Below are positions 26,107-34,209 of a stretch of DNA of 64,000 nucleotides, piece by piece; positions within the stretch are counted from its first letter, which is position 1; each line of letters begins with the position of its first letter. The notes below the pieces were generated by a model. It was not told the origin of the DNA and did not search any database. It saw nothing but the letters and a program-made list of their open reading frames with translations. The stretch is taken from the NCBI GenBank assembly GCA_035559535.1, contig DATMBG010000017.1:62001-126000 (forward strand), in the 5' to 3' direction. The position numbers were made by a program, and so were the translations under genes. Origin of the DNA: Candidatus Limnocylindrales bacterium. Its GTDB lineage: Bacteria > Moduliflexota > Moduliflexia > Moduliflexales > JAUQPW01.

Positions 26107-27306
26107 TTATAAAGTCGAAGTCTGGATTGTTACGTCGGATCGCTTTACTACGTCTGGCAGCAAGGCAAGACCCAGTCCCGGGCCTTCAGGTGCATAGATA
26201 TATCCGTTTTCTATACGGGGAAGCCGGGTCACCAGCTTGGGATACCAACCATAGTAGAAGGCCCGTACGGTCTCTTGAATTAAAGCGTTAGGTGCGTTTA
26301 TGCACAGATGAACCGAAGCCACGAGGGTTACGGGACCTGTGCAGTCATGGGGAGCAAAGGGGAGGTGATGAGTTTCGGCCAGTGAAGCGATACGGCGGGC
26401 TTCTGACAGGCCACCTGCCCAGGCTACATCCAGCATGACAATGCTGGTGGCATGACGTTCTAACATCTCACGAAAAGCAAAACGGGTAGATACGGTTTCG
26501 CTGGCACAAGTTGGGATGTGGGTAGAGGCCTTAAACTGGGATAGGGCATCCAGATTGTCCATACGAATGGGATCTTCAAACCACATGGGCTCGATTTCTT
26601 CAAGGGCTTTGGCAATCCGTATCGCAGAGGGGAGATTCCAGAGGCCATGCATTTCTACCGCTATCTCCATACGACGTCCAACCGCCTTTCGTATCTTTCG
26701 GAACGGCTCTACACCCTTGTCCAGATCTTCAAGACTGATGGATTGACCGTTGGTTTTCGGAGCGAACTGATCAAAGGGCCATATCTTCATGGCACAAATT
26801 CCCTGGCTGAGCAGACTTTCGGCCAGTTCATCGGCCCGGTAGAGAAAAGCTTCAAGGTCTTCGTAGGGACCCTCTTTAGAAGATTGAAAAGAACCTACTG
26901 CCACCTGTTGTGTGGCACTGATTCCATAGCGATAACCCGCGCAGGTATTGTAAATTTGAATACGCTCCCGATAAGGCCCTCCCAGCAATTGATAAATGGG
27001 AAGCCCGGTGACCTGTCCGAAAATATCCCACAGGGCGATATCAATGGCAGAGAGTCCCCGAATTTCTGCACCCCGACTCAAAGTCGTTCTTCCACGGGCA
27101 AAGATCTCATTCCAATGTCGTTCGATATGAAGAGGGTTTTTCCCCAACAGGTAAGGGGCAACCTGGGAGTGAATAAAGGTAGCTACCGTATGGGGTCCAT
27201 AGGTGGTTTCTCCTAACCCCACGATACCCTGGTCGGTATAAAGGTGAACGAAAAGAATATGTGGAAACTCGGCCACATGGATCGTATCGATACGGGTAAT
27301 TTTCAT
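26107..27306 (-). CDS. enolase-superfamily (mandelate racemase/muconate lactonizing-type) dehydratase
   Basis: 399 residues. Metal ligands and acid/base residues visible are Glu218 and His220 in AVEMHGLWN, Glu244 in MWFEDPIRMD, Glu270 in TCASETVSTR and His320 in FAPHDCTGPVT. The His after the first metal ligand and the late His match the acid-sugar dehydratase (galactonate dehydratase-like) layout, except that the first ligand is Glu rather than Asp. The N-terminal capping domain starts MKITRIDTIHV. It should dehydrate a sugar acid to a 2-keto-3-deoxy acid; the exact sugar is unknown. It lies 81 bp downstream of the Liv transporter fusion gene, so the transporter may import its substrate. Confidence 0.88.
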   Translation of the reverse strand: MKITRIDTIHVAEFPHILFVHLYTDQGIVGLGETTYGPHTVATFIHSQVAPYLLGKNPLHIERHWNEIFARGRTTLSRGAEIRGLSAIDIALWDIFGQVTGLPIYQLLGGPYRERIQIYNTCAGYRYGISATQQVAVGSFQSSKEGPYEDLEAFLYRADELAESLLSQGICAMKIWPFDQFAPKTNGQSISLEDLDKGVEPFRKIRKAVGRRMEIAVEMHGLWNLPSAIRIAKALEEIEPMWFEDPIRMDNLDALSQFKASTHIPTCASETVSTRFAFREMLERHATSIVMLDVAWAGGLSEARRIASLAETHHLPFAPHDCTGPVTLVASVHLCINAPNALIQETVRAFYYGWYPKLVTRLPRIENGYIYAPEGPGLGLALLPDVVKRSDVTIQTSTL

Positions 27307-27387
27307 AAAATAACAGGCCGTAGAGGGTGGACGGGCAAAGTTCTTTTTTACTTATTTTTGAACTGCTCCCGGTCCACCCTCTCTCCG

Positions 27388-29973
27388 TTAAACCCCAAGG
27401 GATCGAATTCGAAGTTCTTCATTTTCCATCAACTCCCGGGTATCTCCTGTATAGATGATTTGACCGTTATTAATGATGTAAGCCCAATCAGAGAGATTCA
27501 AGGCGATATGGGCGTTTTGTTCGACCAGGAGTAGTGTGGTTTCTCCTCGAATCTGCTCTAGAATGTTGTACACATCGGTAACAATGGCCGGGGCTAATCC
27601 TTCGAAGGGCTCATCCAAAAGAAGAAGCTCTACATTTCCCATTAAAGCCCGGGCAATGGCCAGCATCTGACGCTCTCCCCCGCTTAAATGTTCCCCCCTT
27701 CGCTGTCTCAAGGTTTTCAATTTGGGAAAACTCTCGTAAACCTTTTCCAGGTTCCATCCCTCAGGGCCACGTTCTCGATAAGCAATGAGGAGATTTTGCT
27801 CTACGGTGAGATTAGGAAAAATTCGCCGTCCTTCCGGGACGATTCCAATCCCCAATCGGGCTATGGATTCAGGAGAATATCGGGTGGTTTCTATATCCTT
27901 GAAGAGGATCTGTCCACTCCTTGGAGGGTTGGTCCCCATGATGCTTTTAAGGGTTGTCGTTTTACCCGCTCCATTTCTTCCCAGGAGGCATACAACTTCC
28001 TTCTCCCGAATCTCCAGGCTTACATCATGGAGAATATGACTCTTTCCATAATAGGTATTGATGTTGTTCAGGCTGAGGAGAGGACGCCGGGATTCTCGGG
28101 GAACTTTCTCTTCTTCGGGCTTACCAGGCTCTTTGACCCTAATCTGGGTACCTCCCAAATAAGCCTGTTGGACGGCTTCATTTCGTTGAATTTCTTCAGG
28201 AGTTCCCTCTGCAAGAACCCGTCCTTGATGTAACACAGTAATCCGGTCTGAGAGGGCTAAAACCCGATCAATATCATGCTCGATGAGGAGGATGGTTAAC
28301 TTTCCGGCAAGTTCTTTGATAAACTTACTGATACGGGTTCTTTCCACAGGAGGTAGTCCGGCTAAAGGTTCATCCAGCAACAGAATATCCGGTTTGGTTC
28401 CCAGGGCAATTCCGATCTCCAATAATCGTTGATCTCCATGGGAAAGATTACTGGCTAACACTTCTTCTTTACCCTGAAGACCTACCAAAGCTACAATCCG
28501 CTCGGCCTCCTTCCACAGATCCTGGAGTTGATCGGCTCTTGAGATCATATTGAACCGATGTTTGCTGGCCGCCTGTACGGCAATGCGTATATTTTCCAGA
28601 ACCGTTAGTTGTTGAAAGATACTGATAATTTGAAAGGATCGGGAGATCCCTCGTTGGATAAACGCATAGGGAGGTAGTCCGGTTATTTCTTCCCCTTTGA
28701 GAAAAATATGGCCTTTATCTACGGGCAGGAGACCGGTTAATAAATTAAAAAAAGTCGTTTTACCTGCCCCATTAGGTCCAATAATGGAATGTAATTCCCC
28801 CTCCCGAACTGAAAAACTGACATTATCTGTGGCAGCCAGGGCCCCAAAGCGTTTTTCCAGATTTTTAACCACCAGAAGCTCAGAGGTGGAAACAGGACGC
28901 GGAGATGCAGTATCCCGAGACGCGGAGACCCGGGGACGCGAGGACGTAGAGATAATCCCCAGGTCTCCTCCCCGTGTCCCCGTATCCCCGCGTCCCCGGG
29001 TCTCCGACTCCCTGCGTCCCCATAAACCCAGGGGTAGGAATGAAAATAATTTCTTAGCGATTCCTACAAGACCTTCAGGAGAGAATAGGATAAAGAGCAT
29101 GAAAAGAGTTCCGAAGTAGACCATCCAGTTTTCTGTGTAGGTGGTCAGAAAATCCCTCAGAAAGATGAAAAACAGGGCTCCCACTGCAGGGCCAAAGAAA
29201 TTGTGCATCCCACCTACCAAAGTCATGGCTACAATCTCACCGGACATGGTCACATGAACGGTTTCGGGATAAACAAATTTTAAAAGGAAGGCATAAAGTA
29301 CCCCGGCCAATCCGGTAAAGGTTGTAGAGACAATAAAGGCAACCAGTTTATATTGTTTGGTATTGTATCCTACACAACTGGCACGCTGCTCGTTCTCCCG
29401 GATGGCTTGAAGAACCTTACCAAAGGGAGAGTGAACGATACGCCAGATGAGAAAAGTGGATATGGCAACGATGATGGCTACAAAATAGTAGTAGGTTTGA
29501 GCATTTGAGAGAGACAGGGTAAAAAAGGGTGGAAAGCCTACAGGCAGGCGAGTAATACCCCCCAACCCATTTTCCCCTCCGGTTATAGAGGTGGCCCGGT
29601 ATACGATATAAAAAAACATCTGGGTAAAAGCAAGGGTCAAAAGGGAGAAATAGACACCTCGCCGGCGCATGATGAGAAATCCAACTCCAGCTCCCAACAG
29701 GGTGGCTGTTAAAATCCCAACGATAAGGGGCAGTATCATTCCTTTAGAGAGATGAAGTTGGGTGAGGGCCGCTGCATAGGCTGCCAGACCAAAGAAAGCA
29801 CCGTGTCCAAAGGAAACAAGGCCGGTATATCCCAACAACAGATTATAGCCAAAACCCAACAGGGTAAAAATAATAATTTCGGTAGCCAGTGAGGTGGTAG
29901 AACCGAAGTATTCAACTGCAAAGGGTAATAAGAGTAGAAAAATAAAAAAGGGAATGAGAGGATTTTTTAACAA
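27388..29973 (-). CDS. LivM-LivG-LivF triple fusion: ABC permease and two ATPases in one chain
   Basis: 861 residues. Residues 1-315 are a LivM-type permease (GYTGLVSFGHGAFFGLAAY, RGVYFSLLTLAF, AIRENEQRASCVGYNT). Residues 365-610 are a LivG-type ATPase (Walker A GPNGAGKTT 399-407, signature LSHGDQRLLEI, Walker B ILLLDEPLAGL). Residues 630-861 are a LivF-type ATPase (Walker A GRNGAGKTT 665-673, LSGGERQMLAIA, LLLLDEPFEGLAP). These are normally three genes of a branched-chain amino acid or amide importer. The linker at about 319-364 is Arg/Ser/Thr/Gly-rich and is encoded by an inverted repeat (28899-29022). The frame is open throughout and both ATPases look intact. It lies directly after livH and is followed by the dehydratase gene. 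Confidence 0.92.
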   Translation of the reverse strand: MLKNPLIPFFIFLLLLPFAVEYFGSTTSLATEIIIFTLLGFGYNLLLGYTGLVSFGHGAFFGLAAYAAALTQLHLSKGMILPLIVGILTATLLGAGVGFLIMRRRGVYFSLLTLAFTQMFFYIVYRATSITGGENGLGGITRLPVGFPPFFTLSLSNAQTYYYFVAIIVAISTFLIWRIVHSPFGKVLQAIRENEQRASCVGYNTKQYKLVAFIVSTTFTGLAGVLYAFLLKFVYPETVHVTMSGEIVAMTLVGGMHNFFGPAVGALFFIFLRDFLTTYTENWMVYFGTLFMLFILFSPEGLVGIAKKLFSFLPLGLWGRRESETRGRGDTGTRGGDLGIISTSSRPRVSASRDTASPRPVSTSELLVVKNLEKRFGALAATDNVSFSVREGELHSIIGPNGAGKTTFFNLLTGLLPVDKGHIFLKGEEITGLPPYAFIQRGISRSFQIISIFQQLTVLENIRIAVQAASKHRFNMISRADQLQDLWKEAERIVALVGLQGKEEVLASNLSHGDQRLLEIGIALGTKPDILLLDEPLAGLPPVERTRISKFIKELAGKLTILLIEHDIDRVLALSDRITVLHQGRVLAEGTPEEIQRNEAVQQAYLGGTQIRVKEPGKPEEEKVPRESRRPLLSLNNINTYYGKSHILHDVSLEIREKEVVCLLGRNGAGKTTTLKSIMGTNPPRSGQILFKDIETTRYSPESIARLGIGIVPEGRRIFPNLTVEQNLLIAYRERGPEGWNLEKVYESFPKLKTLRQRRGEHLSGGERQMLAIARALMGNVELLLLDEPFEGLAPAIVTDVYNILEQIRGETTLLLVEQNAHIALNLSDWAYIINNGQIIYTGDTRELMENEELRIRSLGV
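28899..29022. repeat. inverted repeat inside the fused Liv gene
   Basis: CGGAGACCCGGGGACGCG at 28923-28940 and its exact complement at 28989-29006, embedded in further related GGGGACGCGG text. It encodes the linker between the LivM and LivG domains. Confidence 0.85.
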
Positions 29974-30044
29974 ATCTATCCAATGTCCGTGGTTTGTTGT
30001 GGGTGGCTCTTGCTAAGAGGCCATAGACAACAGACCCTGGACCG

Positions 30045-30908
30045 TTACTCAAACTTTTCCCATCGTTCTCCTAAGAGTCCATGAGGTCTTGTGAGCAGAA
30101 TGATAGCCATCAGGATATACATGGAAGCCTGGGCCCCGGGTGGCCAGAAGCGAATGCTGAGGGTGACAATCTCTCCGACCAGAAGTCCTGCTACAATAGC
30201 TCCCCAAAAACTTCCGAGACCCCCAATGGTTACAACCACAAAGGCAGCGGTGGCTATTTCGTTTCCCATGGCCGGTTGTACGCCGGCCAGGGGAGCGGAA
30301 AGAACTCCGGCCAATGCAGCCAGTGCAATTCCAAGGCCGAAAACCAGCGTAAAAATAGAATTGAGACCTATCCCCAGCATCCGTACCATCTCGGGATCTC
30401 GGGTTCCGGCACGAATGATGGTTCCATACCTGGTTTTTTCAAGAAACCACCAGAGTCCCACAATAATCGTAGCCGTGCATATGAGAGTAAACAGGCGATA
30501 TTTAGAATAGATAAACGGTCCGATGGGAATAGCTCCAAACAAAGCCTTGGGAATATCAAAAGGATAACCACTGGGACCCCAGATAATTCGGATCAATTGT
30601 TCAATGACCATAGCCAGACCGAAGGTAAACAAAAGTCCCAGGAGCGGATCTCCTGAATAAAGCCGTCTTAAAAACAGTACTTCGATCAGCATTCCCAGAA
30701 TGGCCACAATAATGGGAGAGATAATAAGAACCCCTGTAAAACCCAAAGCATGTTGGAGTTGGACAGCAAAATAGGCTCCCAAGGCGTAAAAAGCCCCATG
30801 GGCAAAGTTAATCACCCCGATCATTCCAAAAATAATGGACAATCCCAGTGCCACAATTACATATAAGGTTCCTACTACAAGACCATTGGCGATGTATTCC
30901 CACAACAT
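30045..30908 (-). CDS. livH: LivH-type branched-chain amino acid/amide ABC permease
   Basis: About 287 residues starting at the ATG at 30908 (MLWEYIANGLVVGTLYVIVA). A longer in-frame start at 31019 would translate a palindromic repeat and is unlikely. Family motifs are GLSIIFGMIGVINFAHGAFY near the N-terminus and GVLSAPLAGVQPAMGNEIA followed by VTIGGLGSFWGAIVAGLLVG in the second half. It is a membrane protein with about eight helices. It is transcribed with the upstream substrate-binding gene and the downstream LivM-LivG-LivF fusion, which together supply a complete importer. Confidence 0.92.
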   Translation of the reverse strand: MLWEYIANGLVVGTLYVIVALGLSIIFGMIGVINFAHGAFYALGAYFAVQLQHALGFTGVLIISPIIVAILGMLIEVLFLRRLYSGDPLLGLLFTFGLAMVIEQLIRIIWGPSGYPFDIPKALFGAIPIGPFIYSKYRLFTLICTATIIVGLWWFLEKTRYGTIIRAGTRDPEMVRMLGIGLNSIFTLVFGLGIALAALAGVLSAPLAGVQPAMGNEIATAAFVVVTIGGLGSFWGAIVAGLLVGEIVTLSIRFWPPGAQASMYILMAIILLTRPHGLLGERWEKFE

Positions 30909-30917
30909 AAGTAAAAA

Positions 30918-31015
30918 GTATGGGAGTATAGAGAGTGTGGGAGTGTGGGGGGTAGAACTCCCATACTCCCATGCTCCCATACCCCCAGTACGGGCGACTG
31001 GCCGGTCGCCCCTAC
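30918..31015. repeat. purine/pyrimidine tract and 28-nt palindrome between livJ-like and livH genes
   Basis: A GTATGGGAGTAT...ACTCCCATACTCCC imperfect inverted tract (about 30918-30983) followed by the palindrome GTACGGGCGACTGG-CCGGTCGCCCCTAC at 30988-31015, one of the GTASGGGCG family. Confidence 0.85.
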
Positions 31016-31030
31016 ACACCCTATGGTCTT

Positions 31031-32317
31031 TTATAGGGGTTCCAGCTTACAGCCTTCCTCTTTTTTCATCATGATGGTTTCCAGGGATTCATTCTTACCT
31101 GGGATCTCTTCGAGAACTTCAAAAATGTCCCAGGGGTCTTTCATTTGTGCCTTTGGTTTGACTTTAACCACATACAGGGGTTGCATGAGTTGGTGATCCC
31201 ACTCACGAAACTTACCCGGTCGTCCTTTATAAATTTCAAATTCGACGCCGCTTTCTAAGAATTTCACCAGGTCTTTACTTTGGGTTCCTCCCGTTTTTTC
31301 TATGGCTTGCAGGATAATCTGCATGGCCACATAATCGGACCAGGCCTGATTATCAGGGGGTTTCTCAAACTTTTTCATGAATCGAGCAGTAAATTCTTTA
31401 GCAGCAGGTACATCAATCCCATGATACCAAAGAGAGGGCCAGACCCCGGTAATGGCATCAGGACCTGCGGCCCAGAATTGGACGGTATCCATAACCCCTC
31501 CGGCCGTCTCAAAGGGCGCTCCGAACTCTTTGTATTGCTTCAGAAAAGTAGTTTGATCCACTCCGGCCAGGTTCAGAAACAGAAGATCCGGATTCACAGA
31601 TTTTAACTTGAGAATATAGGAGCTATAATCCGGGGTATTCGTAGGAATCATATCATTCCCCAGTTCGGTCCCTCCATGTTCTAGAAGAAGTTTTTTAGAC
31701 ACACGATAGAGGTCATGCCCAAAGGCATAATCGGCCGTTAGAAAATACCACCTGCTAAACTTCTGGTTCTTAATCAGCCATTGCCCGATGGTATTTACAT
31801 ACATGGTGTTGCTACCTTCTGTGGAGAAAACATATCGATGGCATTTGGTTCCCCGGATCTCATCTGAATTAGCCCCGGTATTGATAAAGGGAATCCCTGC
31901 CTCTTGAGCAACCTCACCAATCGCCAGCGTCGAAGCACTGCTGATCTCTCCTACCAGAGCAACAACTTTGTCTTTTTCAATCAACTTCCTCGCTTTTTGA
32001 ACCGCCGTACCTGGATTTACGGAGTCTTCATAAATCACTTCGATAGGCCTGCCCAGAACACCCCCCCTGGCATTAGCCTCTTCAACAGCCAGTTGGACTC
32101 CCATAACGGCATAAGCCCCGATTTGACCTAAAAATCCGGTACGAGGGGTAATGTGTCCTATTTTGATGGGTTCTGCAGCAAAGGCTTTAGAAAATAAAGG
32201 CTTTCCAAAATTTCCAATAATGGCGGCAGCCCCTAACCTTCCTGTAACCTTTAACCATTCCCGTCGCGTTAGTCCGTAAGGGTTAGAACTTTCAGGTTCT
32301 TGTTTCTCTTTTAACAT
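31031..32317 (-). CDS. Tat-exported ABC substrate-binding protein of the Liv (branched-chain/amide) type
   Basis: 428 residues. The N-terminus has a twin-arginine signal, LTRREWLKVTG at about residues 12-22, followed by a weak hydrophobic stretch and FSKAFAAEP as cleavage region. The mature part begins IKIGHITPRTGFLGQIGAYA, the opening of Leu/Ile/Val-binding type proteins, with ELAGVDQT-like and GPDAITGVWPSLWYHG segments later. Use of Tat is unusual but known for this family. It should deliver its ligand to the livH/LivM-G-F transporter. AAGGAGG-like ribosome sites precede the ATG (complement of 32320-32340). The ligand is unknown; amides, urea, aromatics or sugar acids are possible besides amino acids. 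Confidence 0.9.
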   Translation of the reverse strand: MLKEKQEPESSNPYGLTRREWLKVTGRLGAAAIIGNFGKPLFSKAFAAEPIKIGHITPRTGFLGQIGAYAVMGVQLAVEEANARGGVLGRPIEVIYEDSVNPGTAVQKARKLIEKDKVVALVGEISSASTLAIGEVAQEAGIPFINTGANSDEIRGTKCHRYVFSTEGSNTMYVNTIGQWLIKNQKFSRWYFLTADYAFGHDLYRVSKKLLLEHGGTELGNDMIPTNTPDYSSYILKLKSVNPDLLFLNLAGVDQTTFLKQYKEFGAPFETAGGVMDTVQFWAAGPDAITGVWPSLWYHGIDVPAAKEFTARFMKKFEKPPDNQAWSDYVAMQIILQAIEKTGGTQSKDLVKFLESGVEFEIYKGRPGKFREWDHQLMQPLYVVKVKPKAQMKDPWDIFEVLEEIPGKNESLETIMMKKEEGCKLEPL

Positions 32318-32572
32318 AAAATTCCTCCTTGATCCCTCCTTAGAATTAAAGGTGTAAAAGTTCTATTTTAGTGTTCAATAACTTCTAACAATTCCTGCAA
32401 AAATTTCAGGATCCTCTTCTTTGATAGGATAAAAATTTCATCCAATAGTCAAGGGAAAAGTAAATCAAGGTGAAAATTTGCCGATGTATAGACCCCCTTG
32501 CAGGAAGTTAATCTTCTGTTTCGGTCAATGAATCCGGTTGACTTTTCATTCCCTGTTCTGCCTCTTCTCCAA

Positions 32573-33826
32573 TCAGGAAGCTCCTAGGATGGGAAACACT
32601 GTATCTTTCAAATATTTAATGGATTTATCCAATGCTTTCAAGATATTATCCCGGTCTTTAGGTTTTGTTCGAATCTCGGGATCTCGCAGCGTTTTCTCTT
32701 TATATCCAACCTTTTCAAACAAAGGAAGTACCGAGGCAGGCAATTCATCCGGTAATTGAACCCCGTTCATGATGGCCCAGGCGAGGGTCCAGGCCCTTGC
32801 TACATTACTGAGATTGTATCCCCCACCCCCAAGGGCAATCCATCGAGGTGCCAGATCTTTAATCTGGCTGACGACCCTGGAAAATCCGTTGGTAGTCAAT
32901 AACATGGTTGCTAAAGGATCGTCATGGAAACTGTCAACTCCCAGTTGGGTCACCACAAAATCGGGCTTATATGCCTTTAGAAGGGGAGGGACTATCTCAG
33001 AGAAACCGTATAGATAAATTTCATCATCGGCTCTGGCGAGAAAAGGAAGATTAACCGAGTATCCCTTACCCTTACCCTCTCCGATTTCCGTTTCAAATCC
33101 GGTTCCTGGAAAGCGAAACCGTCCACTTTCGTGAAGGTCAATGGTTAAAACCTGATCCGTATCATAAAAAGCCGCCTGAACCCCATCCCCATGATGGACA
33201 TCGATATCAATATAGGCGATTCGATACCCTTGATCCATAAGCCAGGCAATGGCAACAGCCGGGTCATTTATATAACAAAATCCAGAAGCCTTATCTGGCA
33301 TGGCGTGGTGGAGTCCTCCGGCAATGTTAAAAGCCGTACTTACTTTTTTTCTTTCCACCCCCCGGGCTGCCTGTAAACTGCCTCCTGTGGTTAATAAAGA
33401 CCACTGGTAAACACCTGGAAAGACGGGATTATCTCCTGTACCCAACCCATACTTATGATAGGCCTGTTTCTCAATTCCTTTATCGGCATCCTCCAGAACA
33501 TCCAAATAATCAGGCGTATGAATCCGCTCTAACTCTTGACGGAGTGCTTTTTCAGGTGTGAGAAGTTGCGTTTCAGGAAGGTCGAGAAGGCCATAAGCCT
33601 TAATCAGTTCATAGGTCAGCTTGAGTCGATAGGGTTTTAAGGGATGCTGTCCCCCATAATCGTATTGGAGATAGGCATCGGTATAGAGAAAGGCGGTTTT
33701 CCCGTCCCCTACGGTTTCCTGAGCCCGGACTGGGAAATTTGAAACAAAAGAACCCGTGGCAAGGGCCGTTATGGTCTGACCGAGTTTGATGAGGAACTGT
33801 CTTCGGGAAAAGGAATATGGGTTCAT
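32573..33826 (-). CDS. Tat-exported histone-deacetylase-fold hydrolase (AcuC/acetylpolyamine hydrolase-like)
   Basis: About 417 residues from the ATG at 33826; an upstream TTG at 33847 would add seven residues. The N-terminus SFSRRQFLIKLGQTITALAT is a clear twin-arginine signal. The deacetylase core is complete (numbered from 33847): the charge-relay pair His180-His181 in GGLHHAM, zinc ligands Asp216 and His218 in DIDVHHGDG and Asp305 in GVDSFHDD, and Tyr344 in GGGGYN. Members hydrolyse acetyl-lysine, acetyl-polyamines or other amides. Export means its substrate is periplasmic or extracellular, unlike cytoplasmic AcuC. It is upstream of, and co-oriented with, the Liv system, 255 bp from it. 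Confidence 0.88.
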   Translation of the reverse strand: MNPYSFSRRQFLIKLGQTITALATGSFVSNFPVRAQETVGDGKTAFLYTDAYLQYDYGGQHPLKPYRLKLTYELIKAYGLLDLPETQLLTPEKALRQELERIHTPDYLDVLEDADKGIEKQAYHKYGLGTGDNPVFPGVYQWSLLTTGGSLQAARGVERKKVSTAFNIAGGLHHAMPDKASGFCYINDPAVAIAWLMDQGYRIAYIDIDVHHGDGVQAAFYDTDQVLTIDLHESGRFRFPGTGFETEIGEGKGKGYSVNLPFLARADDEIYLYGFSEIVPPLLKAYKPDFVVTQLGVDSFHDDPLATMLLTTNGFSRVVSQIKDLAPRWIALGGGGYNLSNVARAWTLAWAIMNGVQLPDELPASVLPLFEKVGYKEKTLRDPEIRTKPKDRDNILKALDKSIKYLKDTVFPILGAS

Positions 33827-34209
33827 GCTGTTTAAAAATACTTGCAAAAAGAAAATTTTTTAATAGCCAGAATTGTTCAAGACGATGCTTTTCTTTTATG
33901 TTTATTATAGTTGTACTCTTCTTTTGTGTAAAGAGCACCTTCCTAACTGGTATCTGTATCGGTACGGAAGAAAACCACCCCTCTGACCCTCCTTTGAGGG
34001 CATAGGTGCTAGGATAAGAGTGAGATCCATGAGGAACGCCCCTTCCGATCCCTGTGAAACGGGGGAGAACAGGGAGGATGTTTCTTCTTCCACCTACTAG
34101 ATTGATCCAAATACTTTAACTTACAAATACCTTGACTTAAAATTTACTTATTATTTATAATGTTTGTATTCTGTTTAATTAGAAAATAATTCTCATTGAG
34201 GTATATTGT
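33827..34209. other. spacer with repeat fragments and the NYN gene promoter
   Basis: Has AGGATAAGAGTGAGATCC at 34011-34028 and CCTGTGAAACGGGGGAGA at 34051-34068, both also found in the 18.9-19.5 kb spacer, and a promoter at 34132-34161. Confidence 0.75.
34132..34161 (+). promoter_or_regulatory. sigma-70-type promoter of the NYN gene
   Basis: TTGACT (34132-34137), an 18-bp AT-rich spacer and a perfect TATAAT (34156-34161), leaving a leader of about 40 bases before the ATG at 34210. Confidence 0.7.

Noticed and set aside
30909-31019. N-terminal extension of the livH permease
   Set aside because: It translates the 28-nt palindrome and purine tract; the family start is the ATG at 30908.
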